Shown here: positions 34,452-43,688 of the stretch, piece after piece
Layout: each line of letters starts with the position of its first letter
How positions within the stretch are numbered: the stretch's first letter is position 1
Position numbers and translations under genes: made by a program
NCBI RefSeq assembly: GCF_005869225.1
Contig: NZ_SWFP01000010.1
Coordinates: forward strand, 248,001-312,000
DNA length: 64,000 nucleotides
DNA from: Dyadobacter bucti
Lineage (GTDB): Bacteria > Bacteroidota > Bacteroidia > Cytophagales > Spirosomataceae
Direction of reading: 5' to 3'
Notes under the pieces: generated by a model
What the model was told of the DNA's origin: nothing
The model's database searches: none
Seen by the model: only the letters and a program-made list of their open reading frames with translations

Positions 34452-35207
34452 ATGTTACTGAGCGTTCAAGATCTTTCAGTTTCCTTTGGCGGTGTTCATG
34501 CATTGAACCTGAGCCATTTTACCTTGCGGGATAAGGAACTCCGCGTCATTATCGGCCCCAACGGTGCGGGCAAGTCTACTTTCCTGGATATTCTATGCGG
34601 GAAAACCAAACCCGATTCCGGTAAAGTGCTTTTCAATGAAACACCGGTTCTGGGTAAAACAGAAGTCGAAATTGCCAATCTCGGCATCGGCAGGAAATTT
34701 CAGAAACCGTCCGTTTTTCCCAGCCTGACGGTGTACGACAATATGCTGCTGGCCTTTAAAATGAAAAAAAGCATCCTGGCATCCCTGTTTTTCAAGCCAA
34801 CGGAAGAAATCGATACCCGGATCAGGGAGGTAGCGGTGAAAGTGGGTTTGATCACCGAGCTAAAAAAAGTAGCCGGAGAACTTTCGCACGGCCAGAAACA
34901 ATGGCTCGAAATCGCTATTGTCGTTTTACAGGACCCGAAACTGATGCTCATCGACGAGCCAGCGGCCGGTATGTCGGATGAAGAAACGGAGAAAACAGGG
35001 GAGTTGCTCATGCAGCTCGCCAGACATCACGGCATTATTGTGATCGAGCATGACATGAAATTCGTGGAGCAGATCGCGAAAGAACTGGTAACGGTGCTGG
35101 TTCGGGGCAAACTGCTGGTAGAAGGTTCTTTTGACGAGATACGCAACGATCAGCGGGTGATCGACAGCTACCTGGGCCGCGCAAATGTTCAACTTGAAAA
35201 CTTCTGA
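34452..35207 (+). CDS. urtD: Urea ABC transporter ATPase UrtD
   Basis: 251 residues, LivG-type ATPase. Walker A GPNGAGKST at 35-43, signature ELSHGQKQWLEIA (about 141-153), Walker B LMLIDEPAAGMSDEE, H-loop IVIEHDMKFVEQIA. The signature reads SHGQK in place of SGGQ, which is normal for UrtD. Three bases separate it from urtE. Confidence 0.95.
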   Translation: MLLSVQDLSVSFGGVHALNLSHFTLRDKELRVIIGPNGAGKSTFLDILCGKTKPDSGKVLFNETPVLGKTEVEIANLGIGRKFQKPSVFPSLTVYDNMLLAFKMKKSILASLFFKPTEEIDTRIREVAVKVGLITELKKVAGELSHGQKQWLEIAIVVLQDPKLMLIDEPAAGMSDEETEKTGELLMQLARHHGIIVIEHDMKFVEQIAKELVTVLVRGKLLVEGSFDEIRNDQRVIDSYLGRANVQLENF

Positions 35208-35210
35208 ACC

Positions 35211-35921
35211 ATGGGCAAATCCATATTAAAAGTCAATTCCCTGATGTCGGCCTATGGTCAAAGCACGATCTTGTGGGGCACTTCGCTCGAAGTGAAAAAA
35301 GGGACTGTGACTACGGTCATGGGGCGTAACGGTGTGGGCAAAACCACTTTGCTGAAAACCATCATGGGTCTTGTTCCCGCCGTTTCGGGAATGGTCGAGT
35401 ACAACGGAGAAGATGTTACCGGTTTGCCGGCTTTCAAAAAATCGCGCATGGGTATTGCTTACGTGCCCCAGGGCAGGGAAATTATCCCGAAACTGACCGT
35501 TTACGAAAACCTGAAACTCGGCCTCGAAGCGGTTGCGGACAAAAAAGCCAGGATCCCCGAAGAAGAAATATATGCGATGTTCCCGATTCTGAAAGATTTC
35601 AGGAAAAGGCTGGGCGGCAACCTCAGCGGCGGACAGCAGCAGCAGCTCGCTATCGCCAGGGCACTTACCGGCAGGCCGTCCCTGCTTCTGCTCGATGAAC
35701 CTACCGAAGGCATTCAGCCGTCAATTTCCCAGGAGATCGGTATCATTTTAAAGAGGCTGGCGAGAGAACAAGGCATATCGGTTTTGCTGGTAGAACAGAA
35801 AATCGATTTTGCGCGGCCGGTTACCGATTATTTCTACTTTATGAACCGGGGTGTGGTGGTTTCGGAGGGCAGTTCAGACGAAATGTCGATGGAAGAACTC
35901 CAGAATCATATTTCCCTGTGA
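35211..35921 (+). CDS. urtE: Urea ABC transporter ATPase UrtE
   Basis: 236 residues, LivF-type ATPase. Walker A GRNGVGKTT at 38-46, Q-loop region YVPQGREIIPKLTVYENLK, signature LSGGQQQQLAIARAL (about 141-155), Walker B LLLLDEPTEGIQPSI and H-region VLLVEQKIDFA. YVPQGREI and EPTEGIQPSI are typical of UrtE. It closes the transporter operon. Confidence 0.95.
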   Translation: MGKSILKVNSLMSAYGQSTILWGTSLEVKKGTVTTVMGRNGVGKTTLLKTIMGLVPAVSGMVEYNGEDVTGLPAFKKSRMGIAYVPQGREIIPKLTVYENLKLGLEAVADKKARIPEEEIYAMFPILKDFRKRLGGNLSGGQQQQLAIARALTGRPSLLLLDEPTEGIQPSISQEIGIILKRLAREQGISVLLVEQKIDFARPVTDYFYFMNRGVVVSEGSSDEMSMEELQNHISL

Positions 35922-35933
35922 TTTTTCCGGCAA

Positions 35934-35943
35934 TACCTACGTA
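35934..35943 (+). promoter_or_regulatory. TACNTANGTA site before the sensor-kinase gene
   Basis: TACCTACGTA, 26 bases upstream of the kinase ATG. It matches the palindrome found before the porin and ureA genes; feedback control of the two-component genes is the simplest reading. Confidence 0.5.
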
Positions 35944-35969
35944 TATTTAGGCCGAATCAGATCACTCCT

Positions 35970-37808
35970 ATGTTACAGAAAGAAACCGTTCAGGATGAGC
36001 CCCAGGAAAGAAAGACGTTTCTGTACTTTACCTGGTTGTATGTTTCTGCCCTTTTGATTGTCGCCGTCATTTCTGTGCTCAGCCAGATACTGATCCAGCG
36101 ATACCTGACCGCACAGCGCGACGACTCGCATATCATCAACTATGCAGGCCGCCTGCGTACGTACAGTCAGACGCTCAGCAAAACGGCCCTGCTGATCGAG
36201 TCGGGCCGGGATCTGGAATCCAATCAGAAGGAATTTCTCAATACGCTGAAACAATGGCAAAAAGCCCATCAGGCGCTGATCGGGGGCAATTCGTTTCTTA
36301 ATCTGCCTCCCAACAACCGGAAGGAGATCGCCATGATGTACGATATGGTGAAGGAACCTTATCAGGAAATACTGCGGGCCGCCAATATGATGGTCACGGA
36401 GCTGGAAAAAAAGCAGCCCGCTGATTCTTTGGATATTAAGCCATATGTTAAAAAGATCCTGGAATATGAGAAGTCGTACCTGCTCGGTATGGAGCTGATC
36501 GTTTTTGATTACGACCGTTTCTGGCGGCAAAAAGTACGTACGCTCAAAGAAATCGAGTACATTCTGCTCGGTGTGGTCCTGTTCACGCTTTTGCTGGAAG
36601 CAGGGCTTATCTTTTTTCCCCTCTCGGTCCGGATCCGGCAAACCATGACCGGCTTGATCGACTCCGAAAACCGGTCGAAAAAGCTGGCCGACCAGTTGCA
36701 GGAAAGCAGCAAATCCATTGAAAAATCGCATAAAGAGCTTAAAGAGACTAATTTCGCCCTCGAAAAGGCGACTTATCTTGTCAAAACCGACAGTGAGGGG
36801 CATATCATTTATGCCAATGATAAATATTGCCACGTCACCAAATACAATCTTTCGGAACTGCGTGGGAGACCCCTTTTTTACAATAATCAGGGCGGAAAAG
36901 AAAGTGTGATTTACGATCACATCCGTAATCCGCAGCGCAGGACGGAGGTTTGGCAGGGAGAGGTTTTCGATACAGCTTCGGACGGGGCCGGGTTCTGGCT
37001 GGATGTTACCATGATGCCTATCATCGACAACAACGGTAGCCTGTACCAATATCTCGTGGTATGCAATGACATCACCAAACGCAAGAATACCGAAAAAGAA
37101 CTGTGGCTGCTGACGGAAGAAAAAATGCGCAGGCAGGAAACAGAGCAGCATATCCGGTCTTTTTCGATCATTACAGGCCAGGAAAAGGAGCGTGAAAGGG
37201 TGGCGGCAGAGATCCACGACGGCATCGGGCAAATGCTGACCAGCCTGCGGATGAAGCTGGAACAGGTGGATGACCGTATGCACCATAAGGATCCTGAAAT
37301 CCAGAAAGTGAATGAGCTGCTGGCCGGGATTATTTTTGAAACCAAGCGCATCTGTGCCGACTTGCTGCCCAGCGTGCTGGAAGATTTCGGGCTGCGTTCA
37401 GCGGTCCGTGAACTTGTGAAAATGTGCCGTGAAACCGCTACGTCCGTGCATTTTCATCTGGAAGAGAACATACAGGCCGACTCTTTTTCACGGGAGATCG
37501 AGATCGGTGTATTCAGGATTTTGCAGGAAGCGCTCAATAATGCCATCAAACACGCCCAGGCAAAGAACATAGAAGTTCACGTAGACAGCGATTCTGAGTT
37601 TTTGAATATCATTGTCCAGGACAATGGCAAGGGCTTTTATTTTGACAATCAATATATTTATTCGCGCGAAAAATTTCCAAAGGCGCATGGTTTGAGAGGA
37701 ATGAAGGAGCGGGCCGACTTGCTGAACGGTACACTCAACATCAGTTCCGCACCCGGACAAGGCACTATGGTACAACTTGAATTACCTTTGCGTAAAATTT
37801 TGGTATAA
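35970..37808 (+). CDS. NarX-like sensor histidine kinase (PilJ-type input, PAS, HisKA_3)
   Basis: 612 residues. TM1 near 21-43 and TM2 near 198-218 flank a periplasmic helical domain. It starts HIINYAGRLRTYSQTLSKTALLIESGR (about 53-79), a P-box-like motif shared by nitrate-sensing NarX and PilJ-type domains. A PAS domain (about 268-375, KTDSEGHIIYANDKYCHVTKYNLSELRG) and a HisKA_3/HATPase_c module follow, with the phosphorylated His in ERERVAAEIHDGIGQML (about 413). ALNNAIKHA and GKGF are the ATP-binding boxes. Located between urtE and ureA, it probably senses a nitrogen signal. It is co-directional with the regulator gene 40 bases downstream. Confidence 0.9.
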   Translation: MLQKETVQDEPQERKTFLYFTWLYVSALLIVAVISVLSQILIQRYLTAQRDDSHIINYAGRLRTYSQTLSKTALLIESGRDLESNQKEFLNTLKQWQKAHQALIGGNSFLNLPPNNRKEIAMMYDMVKEPYQEILRAANMMVTELEKKQPADSLDIKPYVKKILEYEKSYLLGMELIVFDYDRFWRQKVRTLKEIEYILLGVVLFTLLLEAGLIFFPLSVRIRQTMTGLIDSENRSKKLADQLQESSKSIEKSHKELKETNFALEKATYLVKTDSEGHIIYANDKYCHVTKYNLSELRGRPLFYNNQGGKESVIYDHIRNPQRRTEVWQGEVFDTASDGAGFWLDVTMMPIIDNNGSLYQYLVVCNDITKRKNTEKELWLLTEEKMRRQETEQHIRSFSIITGQEKERERVAAEIHDGIGQMLTSLRMKLEQVDDRMHHKDPEIQKVNELLAGIIFETKRICADLLPSVLEDFGLRSAVRELVKMCRETATSVHFHLEENIQADSFSREIEIGVFRILQEALNNAIKHAQAKNIEVHVDSDSEFLNIIVQDNGKGFYFDNQYIYSREKFPKAHGLRGMKERADLLNGTLNISSAPGQGTMVQLELPLRKILV

Positions 37809-37848
37809 ACCCTTTTTAAAGGCACACAATCAATATTACATTTTTGAA

Positions 37849-38511
37849 ATGAAGAAAATAGCAGTATTTCTGGTCGATGATCACGAAATTTTTCGCAACG
37901 GATTAAAGCAGCTGATCAGCAACGAGCAGGATATGGAAGTGGTGGGAGAGGCTTCTACCGGCGAAGATGCCATTGAGATGCTTGGTAAAACCACTGTGGA
38001 TGTCATCATCATGGATATCCGTATGCCAGGGATCGGCGGCCTGGATACGGGCAAATCAGTCCTGAAAAACAATCAGAAAGCCAAACTGCTTTTCTTCAGC
38101 CTTTTCGATAATCCGGATTACGTGCTTACGGCCCTGGATATGGGCGCGAGTGGTTATATTCTGAAAGATACCAGCAACAAGATTTTCCTGCATGCGATCC
38201 GGACGGTACATCTCGGACAGTTTTATTTTATCGGGGAAGTGACCGATACACTTGTACGGAGATACCATGAGCAGAAAAATTCGTCAGGCAAACTGCAGTC
38301 CGCCCAGCCTTCCGAAATATCGCTTTCAAAACGTGAGCAGCAGATTATCAGGATGATACATCAGGGTGTGAGCAACAAAGAAATTGCAGACTCCCTGCAA
38401 ATCAGCATCCGAACCATTGAGGCGCACCGGCTGAACATCCTCCGCAAATTCCAGGTCAGTACGATCGAGGAAGCGGTTGAAACTGCAAAAACTGCACTTT
38501 TATTAAACTGA
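37849..38511 (+). CDS. NarL/LuxR-family response regulator of the urea locus
   Basis: 220 residues from the ATG at 37849; an in-frame start at 37777 lies inside the kinase gene and is unlikely. The receiver has VDDHEIFRNGLKQLI and phospho-acceptor VDVIIMDIRMPG (Asp about 56), with KDTSNKIFLHAI as the last receiver helix. The LuxR-type HTH is LSKREQQIIRMIHQGVSNKEIADSLQISIRTIEAHRLNI (about 158-196). It is the cognate partner of the NarX-like kinase. The repeated TACNTANGTA palindromes around the urea genes are proposed as its binding sites. Confidence 0.93.
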   Translation: MKKIAVFLVDDHEIFRNGLKQLISNEQDMEVVGEASTGEDAIEMLGKTTVDVIIMDIRMPGIGGLDTGKSVLKNNQKAKLLFFSLFDNPDYVLTALDMGASGYILKDTSNKIFLHAIRTVHLGQFYFIGEVTDTLVRRYHEQKNSSGKLQSAQPSEISLSKREQQIIRMIHQGVSNKEIADSLQISIRTIEAHRLNILRKFQVSTIEEAVETAKTALLLN

Positions 38512-38555
38512 TTTCTTGAAAAGTGTTTGGATTGTTCAAAAATCCAGCCGATATT

Positions 38556-38580
38556 TACGTACGTAGTAAATACTTAGGTA
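38556..38580 (+). promoter_or_regulatory. Two TACNTANGTA sites upstream of ureA
   Basis: TACGTACGTA (38556-38565) and TACTTAGGTA (38571-38580), 15 bp apart start to start, end 15 bases before the ureA ATG. Their closeness to the start codon suggests they overlap the promoter or the transcript start. Confidence 0.6.
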
Positions 38581-38595
38581 TAACACCAAAATCTG

Positions 38596-38898
38596 ATGCA
38601 CTTAACTCCTCGCGAGCAGGAAAAACTGCTTTTATTTTTGGCCGGAGAACTGGCTGAAAAACGAAAGGCGCGTGGCCTGAAACTCAACTATCCCGAAGCG
38701 ATTGCGCTCATCAGCAGCCGGTTGCAGGAAGCCGCACGGGACGGACAGTCGGTGGCTGAGCTCATGCATTACGGCGCCACGATCCTTTTCCGGGAAGATG
38801 TGATGGAAGGCGTGCCGGAAATGATCCACGACATTCAGATCGAAGCCACCTTCCCCGACGGTACCAAGCTGGTAACCGTTCACCAACCTATCCGCTGA
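38596..38898 (+). CDS. ureA: Urease subunit gamma
   Basis: 100 residues, standard for UreA. HLTPREQEKLLLFLAGELAEKRKARGLKLNYPEAIALIS at the start and VPEMIHDIQIEATFPDGTKLVTVHQPI at the end are the family signatures. It forms the UreABC apoenzyme with the next two genes. It is six bases from ureB; two operator-like palindromes lie upstream. Confidence 0.98.
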   Translation: MHLTPREQEKLLLFLAGELAEKRKARGLKLNYPEAIALISSRLQEAARDGQSVAELMHYGATILFREDVMEGVPEMIHDIQIEATFPDGTKLVTVHQPIR

Positions 38899-38904
38899 CC
38901 AGAC

Positions 38905-39273
38905 ATGATACCAGGAGAATATTTTTTGCCGGAAGATGACATTGTGATCAACGTCGGAAAACGCACAGATTCCATGACGGTGGTCAACACAGGCGACCGG
39001 CCGGTTCAGATCGGCTCCCATTTTCATTTTTTTGAGGTAAACCGGCTGCTTTTGTTCCATCGCGAAAAAGCGTATGGCATGCGGCTCAACATTGCATCGG
39101 GAACGGCAGTGCGGTTTGAGCCGGGAGAAGAAAAAAATGTGACGCTGGTGGAATTCGGCGGATCAAAAAAGATTGCCGGGTTCAACAATCTCGTGGACGG
39201 TGATCTGGACAAAATGAAAGCCATGGCCCTCGAAAAGGCACATTCCGGAAACTTTAAAGACACTGAAAGATGA
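38905..39273 (+). CDS. ureB: Urease subunit beta
   Basis: 122 residues. MIPGEYF, NTGDRPVQIGSHFHFFEVN, YGMRLNIASGTAVRFEPGE and FGGSKKIAGFNNLVDG are typical of UreB. Separate alpha, beta and gamma subunits are the usual bacterial arrangement. Its stop overlaps the ureC start by four bases. Confidence 0.98.
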   Translation: MIPGEYFLPEDDIVINVGKRTDSMTVVNTGDRPVQIGSHFHFFEVNRLLLFHREKAYGMRLNIASGTAVRFEPGEEKNVTLVEFGGSKKIAGFNNLVDGDLDKMKAMALEKAHSGNFKDTER

Positions 39274-41006
39274 GCGTGAGGATCAACCGGATCAGGTATG
39301 CAAATATGTACGGCCCCACCACCGGCGACAAAGTCCGGCTGGGGGACACGAACATTGTTATTGAAATCGAAAAAGACTTGTCGGTCGGCAGTGCGGAAGG
39401 TTATGGGGAAGAATCCAAATTCGGCGGCGGCAAAACCATCCGCGACGGCATGGCGCAGTCGGCTACCGCCACACGGGACGAAGGTGTGCTCGATTTTGTG
39501 ATCACCGGCGCGGTAGTGATCGACCATTGGGGCATTGTAAAAGGAGATATCGGCATCAAAAACGGTAAGATCGTCGGTGTCGGAAAAGCCGGTAACCCGG
39601 ATACCACCGACGGCGTCGACGCCAACATGGTCATAGGCGCTTCCACGGAAGTACACAGCGGCGCGGGACTGATCGCGACCGCCGGCGGAATTGATACACA
39701 CATTCATTTCATTTGCCCGCAGCAGATCGATCACGCGCTTTTCAGCGGCATTACTACCATGCTCGGCGGCGGGACAGGCCCGGCTGACGGCACCAATGCC
39801 ACCACCGTAACGCCCGGTGCCTGGAACATCCGCAAGATGCTTGAAGCAGCAGAAGCATTTCCGATGAACCTGGGTTTTCTGGGAAAAGGAAACTGCGCCA
39901 CGCTGGCACCGCTGGAAGAGCAGATCGAGGCAGGCGTGATCGGTTTAAAGATCCACGAAGACTGGGGCGCGACCCCGGCGGTGATCGATGCCTCGCTGAA
40001 AATGGCTGATAAACATGACATTCAAATCGCTATACATACAGACACGCTGAATGAATCGGGTTTTCTGGAAAGCACGATGGCGGCGATTGACGGCCGGGTG
40101 ATCCATACCTATCATACCGAAGGGGCCGGTGGCGGGCATGCGCCTGACATTATCAAGGCGGCCATGTACCCGCATATTCTGCCCTCGTCCACCAATCCGA
40201 CCCGCCCATTTACGGTCAATACCATTGATGAACACCTGGACATGCTCATGGTATGCCACCATCTGAACAAATCGGTTCCCGAGGATGTAGCTTTTGCCGA
40301 TTCCAGGATCAGACCGGAAACGATCGCGGCGGAGGATATCCTGCACGATATGGGTGTTTTCAGCATGATGAGCTCCGACTCGCAGGCTATGGGGCGGGTG
40401 AGCGAGGTGATCATCAGGACCTGGCAGACGGCAGATAAAATGAAAAAACAGAGAGGCCCGCTGGAAGAGGACCGCGCCAATGGAAATGATAATTTCAGGG
40501 CCAAAAGGTATGTGGCCAAATACACGATCAACCCCGCCATCACACACGGAATTTCTGATTATGTAGGCTCCGTGGAACCGGAAAAAATGGCGGATATCAT
40601 TTTGTGGAAACCAGCGTTTTTCGGCGTAAAACCGGAAATGATCATCAAAGGAGGTATGATCATCGGCAGCAGAATGGGCGACCCCAATGCATCCATACCC
40701 ACGCCTCAGCCCGTGATTTACAGGCACATGTTCGGCGCTTTCGGAAAAGCGCTTTTCAATACGTGCGCAACTTTTGTTTCCCAGCTTTCACTGGACAGGA
40801 ATGTAGTGCAGCAATACGGTTTGCAAAAAATGATCCTGCCGGTGAAAAATTGCCGGAATATTTCCAAGAAGGACCTGATACACAATGACGCGACGCCTCA
40901 GATAGACGTAAACCCTGAAAATTACCAGGTCAGGGTGGATGGTGAACATATTACCTGTGAGCCGATCGCAGTAGCCCCATTAGCTCAACGTTATTTTTTA
41001 TTTTAA
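39270..41006 (+). CDS. ureC: Urease subunit alpha (catalytic, nickel-binding)
   Basis: 578 residues. It hydrolyses urea to ammonia and carbamate. By alignment to the Klebsiella numbering with a constant offset of 10, all nickel and catalytic residues are present. These are His144 and His146 (THIHF), the carbamylated Lys227 (GLKIHEDWG), His256 (AIHTDTL), His282 (YHTEGAGGGH), the flap His330 (MVCHH) and Asp370 (MSSDSQAMGR). The enzyme should be active once nickel is loaded by UreDEFG. Confidence 0.98.
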   Translation: MSVRINRIRYANMYGPTTGDKVRLGDTNIVIEIEKDLSVGSAEGYGEESKFGGGKTIRDGMAQSATATRDEGVLDFVITGAVVIDHWGIVKGDIGIKNGKIVGVGKAGNPDTTDGVDANMVIGASTEVHSGAGLIATAGGIDTHIHFICPQQIDHALFSGITTMLGGGTGPADGTNATTVTPGAWNIRKMLEAAEAFPMNLGFLGKGNCATLAPLEEQIEAGVIGLKIHEDWGATPAVIDASLKMADKHDIQIAIHTDTLNESGFLESTMAAIDGRVIHTYHTEGAGGGHAPDIIKAAMYPHILPSSTNPTRPFTVNTIDEHLDMLMVCHHLNKSVPEDVAFADSRIRPETIAAEDILHDMGVFSMMSSDSQAMGRVSEVIIRTWQTADKMKKQRGPLEEDRANGNDNFRAKRYVAKYTINPAITHGISDYVGSVEPEKMADIILWKPAFFGVKPEMIIKGGMIIGSRMGDPNASIPTPQPVIYRHMFGAFGKALFNTCATFVSQLSLDRNVVQQYGLQKMILPVKNCRNISKKDLIHNDATPQIDVNPENYQVRVDGEHITCEPIAVAPLAQRYFLF

Positions 41007-41027
41007 AAATGAACGCAGTTTTTTGCA

Positions 41028-41525
41028 ATGATCATCAAAGAAAAACTCGGCAATCTCAGCCTTTACGATCTGAAAGGCAGGCATATAGACTGGCTGGAAC
41101 TGGAATGGTTTGAAACCAGAAAACGGATCTTGCGGAAAAAAAGCCGGGCAGGCCAGGAGATAGCCCTGAAATTCCTGACCGAATCGGCGGAGATTTTGCA
41201 GGATGATATTCTGTTTCAAAATGAGTTCGTGGTCGTGGCGGTGGAAATAATGCCTTGCGACTGCATGGTTATTAAAACCGGGAATATGTTTGAAACTGCT
41301 TCGCTTTGTTATGAAATCGGCAACAAACATGCGCCGCTTTTCTGGGATGAAGGGGATTTTCTGGTGCCTTACGAAGCACCGCTGTTCCGGCAGCTTACCG
41401 CACAGGGATACCAGGTTTCGCGGGCGCAGCGGAAACTGCTGCATCCGTTGAAAACAACCGTTTCACCGCATGCCGACCAGGAAAATACAAGTTTGTTTTC
41501 CAAAATCATGCAGCTGACCACCTGA
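41028..41525 (+). CDS. ureE: Urease accessory protein UreE (nickel metallochaperone)
   Basis: 165 residues. The N-terminal peptide-binding domain is followed by the metal-binding domain with MPCDCMVIK and CYEIGNKHAPLFW (His at about 104). The C terminus (HADQENTSLF) lacks the His-rich tail of Klebsiella UreE, so nickel storage is probably limited. It delivers Ni2+ to the UreG complex. The gene is nine bases from ureF. Confidence 0.92.
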   Translation: MIIKEKLGNLSLYDLKGRHIDWLELEWFETRKRILRKKSRAGQEIALKFLTESAEILQDDILFQNEFVVVAVEIMPCDCMVIKTGNMFETASLCYEIGNKHAPLFWDEGDFLVPYEAPLFRQLTAQGYQVSRAQRKLLHPLKTTVSPHADQENTSLFSKIMQLTT

Positions 41526-41533
41526 CCGAGCCT

Positions 41534-42220
41534 ATGTCTACGCACCTGTTGAGTTTGTTGCAGCTGAGCGACCCTACTTTGCCGATAGGAGGGTACGCGC
41601 ATTCGTCGGGGCTGGAAACATATGTGCAGCAAGGCGGAGTGAAAAATGTCGTTACAGCCAGGCATTTTATTAATCAGATGCTTTCGCAAAATTTAAAATA
41701 CGGAGATGCAGCCTTTGCTTCATTGGCCTACAATGCGGCGCAGGATCTTGATCATGGCGCATTGCAAAGGCTTGACGAAGAATGTACCGCGCTCAAAATG
41801 CCCCGGGAAATAAGAGAGGCAAGCCAGAAACTGGGTATCCGTTTGATGAAGGTTTTTCAGCCGTTGTGCAAGCATTCATTTTCGGGTAAATACCAGGAAG
41901 ATACCAGGAATGGCGATGTTTTCGGGCATTATGCCATTGCATTCGGGTTGTACGCGCAGGTGCTGGGGATCGCCAAAAAGGAAATGCTGACCGGCTTTTA
42001 TTACAATGCATGTGTGGGTTTTGTCACCAACTGCGTAAAGCTGGTACCGCTCGGCCAGCAGGACGGGCAGGAACTGTTATTTTCCCTCCAGCCCCTTCTC
42101 AGTCAGTTGGCAGACGATACCATTGACCCCGACCCGGACCTGCTGGGCTTGTGCTGCCCGGGATTTGATATCCGCGCAGTCCAGCACGAAAACCTGTATT
42201 CGCGCTTGTATATGTCATAA
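41534..42220 (+). CDS. ureF: Urease accessory protein UreF
   Basis: 228 residues, all helical. LLQLSDPTLPIGGYAHSSGLETYVQQG at the start and YYNACVGFVTNCVKLVPLGQQDGQ at about 155-178 are UreF signatures. It bridges UreD and UreG during nickel insertion. Confidence 0.95.
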   Translation: MSTHLLSLLQLSDPTLPIGGYAHSSGLETYVQQGGVKNVVTARHFINQMLSQNLKYGDAAFASLAYNAAQDLDHGALQRLDEECTALKMPREIREASQKLGIRLMKVFQPLCKHSFSGKYQEDTRNGDVFGHYAIAFGLYAQVLGIAKKEMLTGFYYNACVGFVTNCVKLVPLGQQDGQELLFSLQPLLSQLADDTIDPDPDLLGLCCPGFDIRAVQHENLYSRLYMS

Positions 42221-42246
42221 CCAGGCTTTAATAAACTGAAAAAACC

Positions 42247-42882
42247 ATGGAAAGAAATTATATCAAGATCGGTGTGGCAGGGCCTGTTGGCTCCGGAAAA
42301 ACTGCCCTGATTGAAAGACTGACGCGGCACATGGCGCAGGAATACAGCGTCGGGGTGATCACCAATGATATTTATACCAAAGAAGACGCAGCTTTTTTGA
42401 CACAAAACAGCCTGCTTCCCGAGGACCGGATCATTGGTGTGGAAACCGGCGGGTGCCCTCACACGGCCATTCGCGAGGATGCAAGTATGAACCTGGAAGC
42501 TGTGGACGAAATGGCGCGCAGGTTTCCGGATATCGAGATCATTTTTATAGAAAGCGGGGGCGATAATCTTTCCGCCACTTTCAGTCCGGACCTGGCGGAC
42601 GTCAGCATTTTCGTGATCGACGTGGCGGAAGGTGATAAAATCCCGCGGAAAGGCGGCCCCGGCATCACCAGGAGCGATCTGCTGGTGATCAATAAAATTG
42701 ACCTTGCTCCTTATGTCCACGCAAACCTGGAAGTAATGGAGCGCGATTCGCGCAAGATGCGGAACGGCCGGCCTTTTGTTTTTACCAATCTGATGAGCCT
42801 GCAGGGCCTGGACCAGGTGATCGGCTGGATCAAAAAATATGCGGTACTGGAAGAAACCGAAGAGCCGGCCCTGCTCCGATGA
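42247..42882 (+). CDS. ureG: Urease accessory GTPase UreG
   Basis: 211 residues. P-loop GPVGSGKT at 12-19, VITNDIYTKEDA, the Cys-Pro-His metal site ETGGCPHTAIREDAS (about 76-90) and the guanine-specificity motif VINKIDL. There is no N-terminal His tail. GTP hydrolysis drives nickel insertion. The stop overlaps the ureD start (ATGA). Confidence 0.97.
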   Translation: MERNYIKIGVAGPVGSGKTALIERLTRHMAQEYSVGVITNDIYTKEDAAFLTQNSLLPEDRIIGVETGGCPHTAIREDASMNLEAVDEMARRFPDIEIIFIESGGDNLSATFSPDLADVSIFVIDVAEGDKIPRKGGPGITRSDLLVINKIDLAPYVHANLEVMERDSRKMRNGRPFVFTNLMSLQGLDQVIGWIKKYAVLEETEEPALLR

Positions 42883-43688
42883 TCGCGTCCCTGCACATAC
42901 AGGCAGCGCGCCGGGGAGAAAATACTTTTCCGAAAAAAATGTTTTTTTCGCCCCCTTTCAAACTCGCCGATGTGACCGAAAACCGCCGAGACCCGTTTCT
43001 GCACATCATGCAGATGAGCTCCTCGCCCGGTATACTGGACGGCGACCGGTACCATATCAAGGTCGAAGTGGAGGACGATTGCCACTTGCAGCTGCATACC
43101 CAATCTTATCAAAGGCTGTTCAGCATGGTTGACGGGGCGAGACAGGAAATGGAAGTGCATGTGGGGAAAGGGGCTTCATTTGTTTATTTGCCACATCCGT
43201 GCGTGCCACAGGAAAACTCAATTTTCAATGCATATAATAAAATATTCCTTTCCGCAGGAGCCACCCTGATCTGGGGAGAGGTCATCACCTGCGGCCGAAA
43301 GCTGAACGGCGAACTTTTCAGGTTTTCAAAGTATCATTCCAAAACGGAAGTTTTTTTGAATAATAAATTGATTATTAAGGAAAATGTCCTGCTGAAACCC
43401 GAAGCTGGAAATTTACACGGCATGGGTATGCTGGAAGGATTTACGCATCAGGCAGGACTGATTTTCCATGGAGGAGAAACGGCTTCCGAAGCCACGATCA
43501 GCGCGGCCTGCGAACTGCTGGAAACACAGACGGACATCATTTTTGGTATCACAAAAGGACCTGCGTCAGGGATTCAGATGCGGATATTGGGGAACAAATC
43601 AGAGCAACTGATCGAATGTTTAAAGATAGTTTCAGATCTATTGATAACGGAAAATAACTTATGCTTACCGAATTACAGGTTCTGCTGA
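42879..43688 (+). CDS. ureD: Urease accessory protein UreD
   Basis: 269 residues. FFSPPFKLADVTENRRDPFLHIMQMSSSPGILDGDRYHIKVEVEDDCHLQLHTQSYQRLF (about 23-82) and VYLPHPCVPQENSIF-type blocks identify UreD/UreH-type scaffold proteins. It docks apo-urease to UreF/UreG. It overlaps the next gene by 28 bases, so the two are translated together. Confidence 0.93.
   Translation: MIASLHIQAARRGENTFPKKMFFSPPFKLADVTENRRDPFLHIMQMSSSPGILDGDRYHIKVEVEDDCHLQLHTQSYQRLFSMVDGARQEMEVHVGKGASFVYLPHPCVPQENSIFNAYNKIFLSAGATLIWGEVITCGRKLNGELFRFSKYHSKTEVFLNNKLIIKENVLLKPEAGNLHGMGMLEGFTHQAGLIFHGGETASEATISAACELLETQTDIIFGITKGPASGIQMRILGNKSEQLIECLKIVSDLLITENNLCLPNYRFC

Noticed and set aside
35973..37286. 437-codon minus-strand ORF opposite the sensor kinase
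   Set aside because: Antisense shadow of a kinase with clear P-box, PAS and HisKA_3 motifs; His- and Phe-rich nonsense translation.
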